From: an uncultured Collinsella sp.
GTDB lineage: Bacteria > Actinomycetota > Coriobacteriia > Coriobacteriales > Coriobacteriaceae
DNA length: 39,335 nt
Direction of reading: 5' to 3'
Assembly (NCBI GenBank): GCA_958452935.1
Contig: CAUDVX010000013.1
Coordinates: forward strand, 1-39,335
The notes under the pieces are model-generated. The model worked only from the letters and a program-made list of their open reading frames with translations, had not been told where the DNA came from and did not search any database. Position 1 is the first letter of the stretch. Each line of letters begins with the position of its first letter. Below are positions 31,356-39,176 of the stretch, piece by piece. Made by a program: the position numbers and the translations under genes.

Positions 31356-32525
31356 ATGAGCACGTACGCAATTAAGGCTGACAAGTTCTTCTTGCCGGCA
31401 GGCCCGCAACTGGGCGGCTATCTTATGGTCGAGGATGGCGTCTTTGGCGCCTGGCAGGCCGACGAGCCCTCTTGCGAGATTAAGGACTACACGGGATCGT
31501 GGATCGCACCGGGTATGGTCGATACTCACATCCATGGCTTCTACAACCACTCAACTACCGATAACGATCCCGAGGGCATCGATATCAGCTCGACCGAGCT
31601 CGCCCGTCGCGGCACCACCAGCTGGCTGCCCACGACGTTCACCGATGGCGTCGAGCAGATTAAGGACGCCTGCGCCGCCATCGCTCAGGCGGACGAGGGT
31701 CGCGGCCCCGACTTCTGCGGTGCTCGCATTCAGGGCATCTACCTGGAGGGCCCCTTCTTTACCATGAAGCACGTGGGTGCGCAGAACCCCGCTTATCTTA
31801 TCGATCCCTCCGAGGAGGTCTTCGATCAGTGGCAGGAGGCTGCGGGTGGTCGCATCGTTAAGAGCGCCATGGCGGCCGAGCGCGACGGTGCCGCTGCTTA
31901 TGCGGCTGCTCTGAACGCCAAGGGTGTGGTGACCAGCATCGGTCACTCCGACGCCACCTACGATGAGTGCATCGCCGCCATCAACGCCGGTGCCAGCTGC
32001 TTTACGCATACCTATAACGGTCAGCGCGGGCTGCATCACCGTGAGCCCGGTGTCGTGGGCGCTGCCATGTCCACGCCCGAGACCTACGCCGAGATCATCT
32101 GTGACGGCAAGCACGTAAACCCTGCCGCCATCAAGGCACTGCTGCAGGCAAAGGGCTGGCAGCACACGGTGCTCATCACCGACTGCCTGGGTTGCGGCGG
32201 CATGCCCGAGGGCAGCTACACCAGTGGTGGCATGGACGTCATCATGAAGGACAACCTGTGCTGGCTCGCTGACGGCAAGAGCATTGCCGGCTCGGTGCTC
32301 ACGCTTGCCCAGGGCGTCAAGAACATCGTCGACTGGGGCATCGCCAGCGCCGATATCGCCATTCGCATGGCAACCGAGGTGCCGGCACGCTCCGCGCACA
32401 TCGAGGATAAGTGCGGCAGCATCATGCCGGGTCGCGACGCCGACTTTGTCGTGTTCGACCATGAGCTCACCCTCGTCGAGACGTATGTTGGCGGCCAGAG
32501 CGTCGGCAACGCCTTTACCGAGTAA
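31356..32525 (+). CDS. nagA: N-acetylglucosamine/N-acetylgalactosamine-6-phosphate deacetylase
   Basis: This amidohydrolase removes acetate from the amino sugar 6-phosphate. ATG 31356 has AAGGAG 5 bases upstream. The 389 residues show DTHIHGFYNHST (metal and phosphate motif), YLEGPFFTMKHVGAQNP, SIGHSDATYDEC, FTHTYNGQRGLHHREPGVVGAA and LITDCLGCGG with the catalytic Asp, then the C-terminal MPGRDADFVVFD that closes the beta-sandwich domain. NagA and AgaA are too similar to separate by sequence; context with AgaS and LacC favours N-acetylgalactosamine. The last 40 codons are duplicated as a remnant at 35253-35384. Confidence 0.9.
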   Translation: MSTYAIKADKFFLPAGPQLGGYLMVEDGVFGAWQADEPSCEIKDYTGSWIAPGMVDTHIHGFYNHSTTDNDPEGIDISSTELARRGTTSWLPTTFTDGVEQIKDACAAIAQADEGRGPDFCGARIQGIYLEGPFFTMKHVGAQNPAYLIDPSEEVFDQWQEAAGGRIVKSAMAAERDGAAAYAAALNAKGVVTSIGHSDATYDECIAAINAGASCFTHTYNGQRGLHHREPGVVGAAMSTPETYAEIICDGKHVNPAAIKALLQAKGWQHTVLITDCLGCGGMPEGSYTSGGMDVIMKDNLCWLADGKSIAGSVLTLAQGVKNIVDWGIASADIAIRMATEVPARSAHIEDKCGSIMPGRDADFVVFDHELTLVETYVGGQSVGNAFTE

Positions 32526-32531
32526 CGATAG

Positions 32532-32569
32532 AAAAAGACGGCGGGCCCGAATCTGCTCGGACCCGCCGT
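32532..32569. terminator. bidirectional terminator between nagA and flavodoxin
   Basis: ACGGCGGGCCCGA and TCGGACCCGCCGT (32538-32550 with 32557-32569) pair with one mismatch. Five A on the left give a T run for the minus-strand flavodoxin transcript. Confidence 0.75.
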
Positions 32570-32600
32570 ATGGGTTAAACGCTCAAAAGCACCTTCACAG

Positions 32601-33185
32601 TTACAGCTTGTTAGCGATCTTCTTTGCCGTGCGCTTGACGCCGGCCACAAGACCTCCCGCAGGATGCTCCTTTTCGTAGGCTAGACGCTTCTCACGCTTG
32701 GCGTACTCTTCGACGATGATGTCGCCATACTCGTCTTCGATCTTGTCGAAGAAGTCGACGGCGCCCTTAATTTCCTCGGCGGTCGGGTGTCCCTTTTGGA
32801 CACCGCCGGCGAGCTTGAACGGCCCCCACGTATCAAAGCCGGGGCAGCCGTAGACACCCATAAAGATGGCCTGCCTCATGCGGCAGATGCCATCGATATC
32901 CTTGCCGTACCACTTGTTTTTGCCACCGTAGGTCATAAGGCCAAACACCTTGTCCTGCGACTGCAGCACGTTCGTGAGCACGCGTGCCATGTCCTTGTCG
33001 ATCTCGGAGTAATAGATTCCCGTGGCGACACCGATCAGATGATATTCGTGCAGGTTGGGATACTCGTTTTTGCCAAGCGCCTTGACGTCGAGGGTATCGA
33101 TCTCGGGGTGTGCCTCGACGATGGCGTCCACGAGCTTTTTCGTATTGCCGTGATGGCGCGAGGCGTAGAGGATGATGGTTCGCAT
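32601..33185 (-). CDS. flavodoxin-domain protein
   Basis: The 194-residue protein starts MRTIILYASRHHGNTKKLV, where the SRHHGNT loop corresponds to the FMN-phosphate-binding T/SxTGxT motif of flavodoxins. VKALGKNEYPNLHEYHLIGVATGIYYSEI and FGLMTYGGKNKWYG complete the fold. The C-terminal third is a helical, Lys-rich extension. Such proteins act as low-potential electron carriers or quinone reductases. I chose ATG 33185 with AAGG upstream rather than one ten codons earlier. It is the only minus-strand gene inside the amino-sugar cluster and probably unrelated to it. Confidence 0.85.
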   Translation of the reverse strand: MRTIILYASRHHGNTKKLVDAIVEAHPEIDTLDVKALGKNEYPNLHEYHLIGVATGIYYSEIDKDMARVLTNVLQSQDKVFGLMTYGGKNKWYGKDIDGICRMRQAIFMGVYGCPGFDTWGPFKLAGGVQKGHPTAEEIKGAVDFFDKIEDEYGDIIVEEYAKREKRLAYEKEHPAGGLVAGVKRTAKKIANKL

Positions 33186-33342
33186 AAGAAGGCCTTTCAG
33201 CTGTAATTGCATCAATGTCTGTATGGTACCCCGTTACATGGCTGGGATACCGGACGCGTCGATGAACGTGCGGGTTTGTCCTTTGGTCAGGGCCGAGACG
33301 GGTTCTTGCGAGCAAAAAAGCAGTTGTTCGAAAGGATGGGCA

Positions 33343-34224
33343 ATGGAATACGCTCTCTCCAACGATTCGATTTCTATTAAGGTGTCCACGGCTGGCGGTT
33401 CGTTTACCTCGATTGAGGCCGGAGGTCGCGAGTATCTGTGGCAGGGCGATCCCGCCGTGTGGTCTGGCCAGGCACCGATTTGCTTCCCGATTTGCGGAGG
33501 CTTGCGCGACAACAGCGCCATGACGTTTGCCGGGCATCATGTAAAGCTCGCTCGCCACGGGTTTGCGCGCAAACAGGAGTGGAAGCTGCTGAGCCAAGGC
33601 GAGAACGAGCTGGCGATGTGCCTGGCTTCGGAGGATAACGCCGCGCTGCTGAGCGCTTATCCGTACCCGTTTAAGCTTGTCGCTCGTTATACGCTCGAGG
33701 ATACCGCCGTGCGCGTCTCCTATGAGGTGACCAACGAGGGGACCGAGGACATGCCGTTCTTTATCGGCGGTCATCCCGGCTTTAGGTGTCCGCTCGATGA
33801 GGGCGAGGCCTATACGGACTACGAGTTGCGCTTTGAGAAAGACGAGGCTGCGGAGCTCTGCACCGCCGTTCCCTCGACTGGCTTGATTGACGTGGCAAAC
33901 CGCTCCAAGAACCCCATGGTGGGAAAGACGCTGCCCCTGTCGCACGAGCTCTTCGATTTTGCGGAGACCATCTTTGACGTGCTCGAGAGCCGTCAGGTTA
34001 CGCTTTCTAAGAAGGGGGAGGACAAGGGCGTCCGCCTGAGCTTTGAGGGCTTCCCGTATCTCATTGTGTGGAGTAAGCCCGAGGGCGATTTTGTTGCAGT
34101 TGAACCCTGGGGCGGCCTCTCGACCTGCTCCGATGAGGACGACGTACTTGAGCATAAGCGCGGCTGCCTTGTCGCCAAGCCCAAGGAGACCATCGTACGC
34201 TCGTTCACGATTGAGATTCTGTAA
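33343..34224 (+). CDS. aldose 1-epimerase family protein, LacX type
   Basis: The 293-residue protein is a galactose mutarotase-like beta-sandwich of the LacX group: GGSFTSIEAGGREYLWQGD, APICFPICGGLRDN, HGFARKQEW with the conserved His, VSYEVTNEGTEDMPFFIGGHPGF and a late FVAVEPWGG, whose Glu is the catalytic base in the family. LacX proteins accompany lac/tagatose-6-phosphate pathways and probably interconvert sugar or sugar-phosphate anomers. AAAGGA precedes ATG 33343. The LacC-like kinase follows after 59 bases, forming a likely pair. It differs from the true GalM at 37037-38089. Confidence 0.87.
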   Translation: MEYALSNDSISIKVSTAGGSFTSIEAGGREYLWQGDPAVWSGQAPICFPICGGLRDNSAMTFAGHHVKLARHGFARKQEWKLLSQGENELAMCLASEDNAALLSAYPYPFKLVARYTLEDTAVRVSYEVTNEGTEDMPFFIGGHPGFRCPLDEGEAYTDYELRFEKDEAAELCTAVPSTGLIDVANRSKNPMVGKTLPLSHELFDFAETIFDVLESRQVTLSKKGEDKGVRLSFEGFPYLIVWSKPEGDFVAVEPWGGLSTCSDEDDVLEHKRGCLVAKPKETIVRSFTIEIL

Positions 34225-34283
34225 TTCCGTTTTGTCGACTCGTATCGCGAGGCACAAGGAGCCTGCGAGATAAGGAGCTAAAA

Positions 34284-35219
34284 ATGATTCTCACCGTTAC
34301 GATGAACCCGTCTGTCGATACGCGCTATCAGCTCGATGAGCTCATTATCGACGACGTCAACCGCGTGACGCCCGAAAAGACCGCCGGCGGCAAGGGCCTC
34401 AACGTGGCCCGTGTGCTGGGTCAGCTGGGCGACGACGTTGTGGCAACCGGTCTACTCGGCGGCCACATGGGCGCCTACATGGCTGAGCTCATGGACGCCA
34501 ACGGTATTAACAACGACTTTGTGCCCATCAAGGGCGAGACTCGAATTTGCCTCAACATTCTCCACGCCGGCAACCAGACCGAGCTGCTCGAGAGCGGCCC
34601 GACAATTGCCCCCGAGGAGCTCGATGCCTTTACCGCCAAATTTACTGAGCTTGCGGGCAAGGCCGACGTTGTCACCATTTCGGGTTCTCTGCCCCGCGGT
34701 GTCGAGGCAGACTACTATGCCAAGATCACGGGCATTGCCGAGAACGCCGGCGCCAAGGTGCTGCTCGATACCTCGGGCGCTTCGCTCGAGGCCGCCCTTA
34801 AGTCCGAAATTAAGCCCGAGCTGGTCAAGCCTAACCTGACCGAGATCAACGGCCTTCTGGGCACGAGCTTTACCACCGACGATGTGGACGAGCTCCGTGC
34901 CGCGCTCGCCTCTGACGCCCGTTTCTCCGATATCCCCTGGGTCGTCGTGTCCATGGGCGCTGCCGGCTCCGTTGGCTTCCACAATGGCCGTGCGTTCCGC
35001 GCAAAGACGCCCGATATCCCTGCCGTTAACGCCACGGGCTCTGGTGACTCCACTATCGCAGGCTTCGCACATGCCATCGCTGCTGGCGCAGACGACGAGA
35101 CGGTGCTGCGTACCGCCAACACCTGCGGCAAGCTCAACGCCATGGATCCCATGACCGGCCATCTGGTCATGGACCGTTGGGACGAGGTCTACAACGGCGT
35201 TGTCGTGACTGAGCTGTAA
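34284..35219 (+). CDS. lacC: PfkB-family hexose-phosphate kinase, LacC / 1-phosphofructokinase type
   Basis: LacC phosphorylates tagatose-6-phosphate to tagatose-1,6-bisphosphate; FruK phosphorylates fructose-1-phosphate. The 311 residues begin ILTVTMNPSVDTRYQLDEL, contain the KTAGGKGLNVARVLGQLG signature, TISGSLPRGVEADYY, VKPNLTEINGLLG and the ATP/catalytic motif NATGSGDSTIAGF with the catalytic Asp. LacC and FruK cannot be separated by these motifs. The neighbours (AgaS, NagA, LacX) favour tagatose-6-phosphate. The aldolase needed next is not in the window. AAGGAG precedes ATG 34284. Confidence 0.85.
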   Translation: MILTVTMNPSVDTRYQLDELIIDDVNRVTPEKTAGGKGLNVARVLGQLGDDVVATGLLGGHMGAYMAELMDANGINNDFVPIKGETRICLNILHAGNQTELLESGPTIAPEELDAFTAKFTELAGKADVVTISGSLPRGVEADYYAKITGIAENAGAKVLLDTSGASLEAALKSEIKPELVKPNLTEINGLLGTSFTTDDVDELRAALASDARFSDIPWVVVSMGAAGSVGFHNGRAFRAKTPDIPAVNATGSGDSTIAGFAHAIAAGADDETVLRTANTCGKLNAMDPMTGHLVMDRWDEVYNGVVVTEL

Positions 35220-35252
35220 GAGTTTGGGCGACGGCTCCGGCATCGCTTGCTA

Positions 35253-35384
35253 GCTCATGTTGACGACAAGTGCGGTAGCATTATGCCGGGGCGCGACGCC
35301 GACTTTGTCGTGTTCAATCCCGACCTTACCCTGGTCGAGACGTATGTGGGTGGCAACAGCGTCGGTAACGCGTTTATCGAGTAG
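35253..35384 (+). pseudogene. remnant of a second nagA 3' end
   Basis: Codons 35253-35384 read as the last 43 residues of a NagA-type deacetylase (DKCGSIMPGRDADFVVF, then LTLVETYVGG, ending in a tag stop). Over the last 40 residues only 6 differ from the intact gene ending at 32525. Weaker DNA similarity extends left to about 35234 with an insertion that breaks the frame, and then stops. No start codon or ribosome site exists. It looks like the trace of a former tandem copy of the deacetylase, lost by deletion between lacC and the YhcH gene. Confidence 0.85.
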
Positions 35385-35416
35385 CCGCCAAAGGAACGAT
35401 CCGAGAGGGGATTTAG

Positions 35417-35890
35417 ATGATTTACGGTGCACTGGGCGATATCGAGGAGTACCGCGGAATGCTCAAGGGCCTCGACGTGCTGATTGATTGGCTCGAGGAG
35501 AACGATCCGGCGGAGCTCGAGGTCGGCAGCCATCCGATTCTGGGCGACAAGGTCTTTGCGAACGTCATGGCTCCTACGACGCGTCCCGAGGCCGAGGCTC
35601 ACTATGAGACGCATCAGCGCTATCACGACCTGCAGATCGACATTGAGGGTCGCGAGGCCTTTAAGGTTGCCACGGGCAGCCTGACGCTGGTCCAGGAGTT
35701 TGACGAGAAGGACGACTACGATCTGGTCGATTCCGACGCCTCGATTGCCGGCGATCTTGCTGACGATAAGTTTGCGCTGTTCGTTGCCGGCGAGCCTCAC
35801 ATGCCCACGCTCGAGTTCCCGGGCGATGGCGCGCAGCCGGTCAAGAAGATCTGCTTTAAGCTGCTTGCAGACGCTTACTGGGAGGAGTAG
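35417..35890 (+). CDS. YhcH/YjgK/YiaL family protein
   Basis: The 157-residue protein is a small cupin-like barrel of the YhcH/EbgC family, found beside sialic acid, aga and beta-galactosidase genes and proposed to handle sugar anomers or act as an accessory hydrolase. It shows MIYGALGDIEEYRGM, HYETHQRYHDLQIDIEGRE with the conserved His, Asp and Glu, FALFVAGEPHMPTLEFP and a final KKICFKLLAD strand. GAGAGGGG lies upstream of ATG 35417. It closes the amino-sugar cluster. Precise reaction unknown. Confidence 0.87.
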   Translation: MIYGALGDIEEYRGMLKGLDVLIDWLEENDPAELEVGSHPILGDKVFANVMAPTTRPEAEAHYETHQRYHDLQIDIEGREAFKVATGSLTLVQEFDEKDDYDLVDSDASIAGDLADDKFALFVAGEPHMPTLEFPGDGAQPVKKICFKLLADAYWEE

Positions 35891-35936
35891 CGCACTGCTC
35901 GTGAGCTAGCGTGATTTCCCTTGGGGAACGCGTTTG

Positions 35937-35986
35937 AGCCCCGCTGATCGCGGTCCCCTTGGGGATTGCGGTTGGCGGGGCTTGTT
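35937..35986 (+). terminator. terminator after the YhcH gene
   Basis: AGCCCCGC (35937-35944) pairs with GCGGGGCT (35975-35982) with a nested TCCCC/GGGGA stem. A short T-rich tail follows. Confidence 0.65.
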
Positions 35987-36052
35987 GTTGAGTAGGGGAG
36001 TTGCCGACGGCGTTGTGCTTGGATTGGCGGATGCGCGCTCGAAATCGGCAAC

Positions 36053-36075
36053 AAAAAAGCCGCCCGAAGGCGGCT
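36053..36075 (-). terminator. terminator of the tRNA-Thr transcript
   Basis: On the minus strand, GCCGCC and GGCGGC pair around TTCG and are followed by six T, a classic tight terminator directly after the tRNA. Confidence 0.92.
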
Positions 36076-36086
36076 ATCTTGTGCAA

Positions 36087-36162
36087 TGGAGCCAGCGACC
36101 GGGCTCGAACCGGTGACCCCCGCTTTACGAGAGCGGTGCTCTACCAACTGAGCTACGCTGGC
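36087..36162 (-). tRNA. tRNA-Thr (anticodon CGT)
   Basis: Read on the minus strand from 36162, the cloverleaf is complete: 7-bp acceptor GCCAGCG/CGCTGGC, D arm GCTC/GAGC, anticodon stem CCGCT/AGCGG with loop CTCGTAA (anticodon CGT, reading ACG), 5-base variable loop and T arm ACCGG-TTCGAGC-CCGGT. The 73-base body is followed by an encoded CCA (36087-36089). A strong terminator follows. Confidence 0.97.
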
Positions 36163-36319
36163 GGCCATGTGATGACGCAACTGAGGCGTCAACGGCTGTC
36201 TATGATACGGGACATCGCAAATCCGCGCAAGTGTTCTGACGGCTTTTCTCACTTTAAATGCACTAATATTGGAGACGTGATGTCTTGCTCTTACGGGTCT
36301 CAAACAGAACGGGGTGGCG

Positions 36320-36814
36320 ATGGCTCAACCCAAGATTCTTCTCACACGCATCGATGACCGGTTTATTTACGGGCAAGACGTTGAGCTGTGGAACGAAGTC
36401 GTGGGTTCCAACCTTGTTTTAATCGTCAACGATGAGATTGCGGCTGATTCGCGCAAGTGGGCCCCTATGAGGGTGGCGACACCCGAGGGTGTCTGGACGC
36501 GGTTTTTCTCGGTGCAAAGGACTGTCGACATCATTCATACCGCAACGCCGCGCCAAAGGATTCTCATCATGGTGGCGTCGCCCACGGATGCACTCGCGCT
36601 GGTTAAGGGTGGTGTGCCGATCACCAAGATCAGCATTGGCCATATGCAGGCGGGGGAGGGCAAGCACCCCATAACGCCCGCAGTCGCCGTAGACGATACG
36701 GACATCGCTGCCTTCAAAGAGCTACAAGAACTCGGCATAGAGCTAGAAATCCGTTACCTCCCCAGCTCCAATCCCGACCCCATCCAACTAGTCATTGGGG
36801 ACGTTCTTAAATGA
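36320..36814 (+). CDS. orphan PTS mannose-family EIIB paralogue lacking the active-site His
   Basis: This 164-residue protein aligns along its whole length with the EIIB at 26595-27077 (RIDDRFIYGQD, FFSVQRTVDII, GGVPITKISIGHMQ, FKELQELGIELEIR). The phosphorylated His17 is replaced by Tyr17, so it cannot carry phosphate by the normal mechanism. ATG 36320 is chosen by alignment to the paralogue and the GGGG upstream; GTG 36314 is an alternative. No IIA, IIC or IID gene is next to it. The last residues (QLVIGDVLK and stop) are encoded by a dispersed repeat element. A regulatory, sugar-sensing or decoy role is possible; decay after duplication is the alternative. Confidence 0.85.
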   Translation: MAQPKILLTRIDDRFIYGQDVELWNEVVGSNLVLIVNDEIAADSRKWAPMRVATPEGVWTRFFSVQRTVDIIHTATPRQRILIMVASPTDALALVKGGVPITKISIGHMQAGEGKHPITPAVAVDDTDIAAFKELQELGIELEIRYLPSSNPDPIQLVIGDVLK

Positions 36815-36971
36815 CTAGTCAAACGGGACACCCTTGGCACTTGGGGACGTTCCTTATGTGCCGGCCTTTTAGGAACGTCCCCAAGTGTCGGCAGATTGGG
36901 ACAGTCCTTCTCGCCAAACGTTAAAGACTGTCCCCAATGACTAGTCATTTAAGAACGTCCCCAATGACTAG
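36788..36971. repeat. cluster of four REPIN-like elements arranged as an inverted block
   Basis: The outer units, 36788-36818 and 36941-36971, are exact 31-base reverse complements of each other (CTAGTCATTGGGGACGTTCT at the left end). Between them lie a 54-base unit (36836-36889, GGCACTTGGGGACGTTCCTT with its inverted arm) and a variant unit (about 36893-36939) in which GACGTTC is replaced by GACAGTC. All are palindromic. The first unit overlaps the end of the IIB-like gene. No transposase or RAYT gene is present here. Confidence 0.85.
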
Positions 36972-36975
36972 GTAG

Positions 36976-37008
36976 AAAAACGCCCGTCGGCAGTGGTGCC
37001 GGCGGGCG
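36976..37008 (-). terminator. terminator of galM
   Basis: On the minus strand CGCCCGCCGGC pairs with GCCGACGGGCG around a short loop and is followed by five T, 29 bases after the galM stop. Confidence 0.85.
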
Positions 37009-37036
37009 CTGCTGTGCGATATGTTGCGTTGTGGGC

Positions 37037-38089
37037 TTAGTGCCTCATAAAGTGGTATTCGATCACATTGCTGTAGGGGTGACCCGGGCCCACAATGCCC
37101 TGCGGGAACAGCGGCTGGTGCGGTGTGTCGGGGTACATCTCTGCCTCGAGGGCAAAGCCAGCGCCCCAGCCATAGTTGGCATCGTCCTTGGCGTGCTCGT
37201 CGCCCAGCCAGTTGCCGGTGTAGAGCTGCACGCCCGGGGCGGTGGTGTAGTAATCCAACTCACGACCGGTCCACATCTCCTCGACGTGCAGGGCGCGGCG
37301 CAGATTACGGCCGTACTGATAGCCATCGATGCACAGGCAGTGGTCGTAGCCGCGTGCCTGCTTAATCTGGGGATCGTCGGCCTCCATGCCAGGCGCGACG
37401 GGGCGCAGCTCACGGAAGTCAAACGGCGTGCCCTCGACCGGAGCGATCTCGCCGGTGGGGATATTCTGCTCGTTGATGGGCAGGTAGTGGGCAGCGTTGG
37501 CAACAAAGAAGTGCTCGCAGTCCATGCCGGCGTTATGGCCGGCAAGGTTAAAGTACGTGTGGTTGGTCATGGACACGTAGGTGGCGCGGTCGCTCTCGCA
37601 GCCATACTCGACACGAAAGACGCCGGTGCGCGTCACGGTAAACACGGCCGTAAAGGTGCGGTTGCCGGGTAGGCCCAGCTCGCCATCCTCAAGCGAGGTG
37701 GTCATGCGCACGGCATTGTGGACCTCGTCGAGCTCAACATCCCATACGCGCTTGTGCAGGCCGTGCTCAAGATCGCTGTGCAGGTTGTTGACGCCTTCGT
37801 TGGCCGGCATATGCCAGTCCGTGCCGTCGATGGTGATCGTGGCGCCCGCGGTGCGGTTTGCCACGGGGCCGATGGTCGCGCCAAAGCAGGCGGGGTTGTC
37901 AAAGTAATCCTCGAGCTTATCGAAGCCCAGCACCACATCGCGCACGTTGCCGGGAATGTCGGGCACATCGATACCCAGCACGTTGGCGCCATAGTCCATA
38001 ATGCGAACGCAGATCTCGGGCCCGTTGAGGGTGTAACGATGAACGGGGGTACCGCACGGCGCGGTGCCGAAAAGCTCGGAAGTGATCAT
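37037..38089 (-). CDS. galM: galactose mutarotase (aldose 1-epimerase)
   Basis: GalM interconverts alpha and beta anomers of galactose or glucose. The 350-residue protein starts at ATG 38089 (AGGAACC upstream). It shows IMDYGANVLGIDVPD, GATIGPVANRTAGATITIDG, NNLHSDLEHGLHKRVW with the first catalytic His, MTNHTYFNLAGH with the second, GYDHCLCIDG and a late LYTGNWL; the final SNVIEYHF fits the C-terminal family motif. It is monocistronic and divergent from the DeoR regulator, which may control it. Confidence 0.93.
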   Translation of the reverse strand: MITSELFGTAPCGTPVHRYTLNGPEICVRIMDYGANVLGIDVPDIPGNVRDVVLGFDKLEDYFDNPACFGATIGPVANRTAGATITIDGTDWHMPANEGVNNLHSDLEHGLHKRVWDVELDEVHNAVRMTTSLEDGELGLPGNRTFTAVFTVTRTGVFRVEYGCESDRATYVSMTNHTYFNLAGHNAGMDCEHFFVANAAHYLPINEQNIPTGEIAPVEGTPFDFRELRPVAPGMEADDPQIKQARGYDHCLCIDGYQYGRNLRRALHVEEMWTGRELDYYTTAPGVQLYTGNWLGDEHAKDDANYGWGAGFALEAEMYPDTPHQPLFPQGIVGPGHPYSNVIEYHFMRH

Positions 38090-38234
38090 TTGGTTCCTAA
38101 CATCGAGGTATTTCCGACAAACTGTAGCGCGAACAGGCGAGATTATCACTACACCCCACTAAAGCAGGGGGTATTTTTCTCAAAAAAGTGATGATTGGAG
38201 CTGTGCGGGCATTCATTTTTGACGCGCACGAGTC

Positions 38235-38243
38235 TGATACAAT
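38235..38243 (+). promoter_or_regulatory. extended -10 promoter of the DeoR gene
   Basis: TGATACAAT fits an extended -10 box (TG-n-TACAAT). No convincing -35 is seen, as is common for this class. The region back to 38090 is shared with the divergent galM promoter. Confidence 0.45.
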
Positions 38244-38295
38244 TTGTTCGTTACTGTTTGAATGATATGCGCGCAAAGAACGGCGAGGATTCATC

Positions 38296-39060
38296 GTGAT
38301 TAAGGCAGAGCGACAGGATAAGGTTCGTCAGCTGCTCGAAGAGCAGGGCACGGTCTCGGTCAAGGAGATTTCGGATGCGTTAGGTGTCTCGGATATGACG
38401 ATCCGCCGCGACCTCGAAGAACTTGCGAGCCTGGGCGAGATTGAACGCGTGCACGGAGGAGCCCGTAGTGCACAGGGCCGTCCCCACGCTATGTTGCGCC
38501 ACGAGTATTCGCATAGCGAAAAGCGCACCAAGCATGCCGAGGAAAAGCTGCAGATCGCGCGCCGCGCTGTGGAGCTCATCGAGGAAGGCTCGACCGTCTT
38601 TTTGGGCACGGGCACTACGGTGGAGCAGATGGCCTCGATGCTGCCGGCGTTTCGCCTGCGCATCGTGACTAATTCGCTTTCGGTGTTTAACCTGCTCGAG
38701 GCGCGCGAAGACTGCGACCTGTGCCTGGTGGGCGGCATGTACCGTCGCCGCACCGCCGCTTTTGTGGGACCAACGGCCGAGGATACCCTGCGTGCGCTGG
38801 GCATCGACGCGGCGTTTATCGGTGCCAACGGCATTCTGGACGGCGACGTGTCTACATCCAATATGGAAGAGGGCCGCATCCAGCAGCTCGCCTTTAGCAA
38901 GGCCGACTCGCGCTATCTGATCGCCGACTCCAGCAAGATCGGCAAGCGCGACTTCTACACCTTCTGCCGCCTGGACAGTTTGGATGCCATGGTGTGCGAG
39001 CCGGGTATTACCGCCGAAGATCGTGCCGCCATCGAGGAGCACACGCAGGTTATTTGCTAG
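38296..39060 (+). CDS. DeoR-family transcriptional regulator
   Basis: The 254-residue protein has an N-terminal DeoR helix-turn-helix (RQDKVRQLLEEQGTVSVKEI, then GVSDMTIRRDLEELASLGEIERVHGGA) and a C-terminal sugar-phosphate sensor domain related to ribose-5-phosphate isomerase (GSTVFLGTGTTVEQM, VTNSLSVFNLL, LVGGMYRRRTAAFVGP, AFIGANGI, ADSSKIGKRDF). Such proteins are usually repressors relieved by a phosphorylated sugar (LacR, GlpR, AgaR). Start is GTG 38296 with GAGG upstream. It is divergent from galM, the obvious candidate target; its ligand is unknown. Confidence 0.93.
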   Translation: MIKAERQDKVRQLLEEQGTVSVKEISDALGVSDMTIRRDLEELASLGEIERVHGGARSAQGRPHAMLRHEYSHSEKRTKHAEEKLQIARRAVELIEEGSTVFLGTGTTVEQMASMLPAFRLRIVTNSLSVFNLLEAREDCDLCLVGGMYRRRTAAFVGPTAEDTLRALGIDAAFIGANGILDGDVSTSNMEEGRIQQLAFSKADSRYLIADSSKIGKRDFYTFCRLDSLDAMVCEPGITAEDRAAIEEHTQVIC

Positions 39061-39176
39061 TTATCGCTACGGGATTGCCAACGGGTGATGCGGGAGGACT
39101 TTTACCTCCTGTCATTGTGGAAACCAGCGCGTCAGCGCTACGCGATATGACGCGCAAATAAGGACTCCACTATCAA

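Noticed and set aside
31356..32525. Dihydroorotase or other amidohydrolase
   Set aside because: GLHHREPGVVGA and the HIHG motif are specific to the NagA family.
38150..38180. Terminator-like CCCC...GGGG followed by TTTTT between galM and the DeoR gene
   Set aside because: It lies in a divergent promoter region with no upstream plus-strand gene to terminate; the stem is short and may be chance or an operator.
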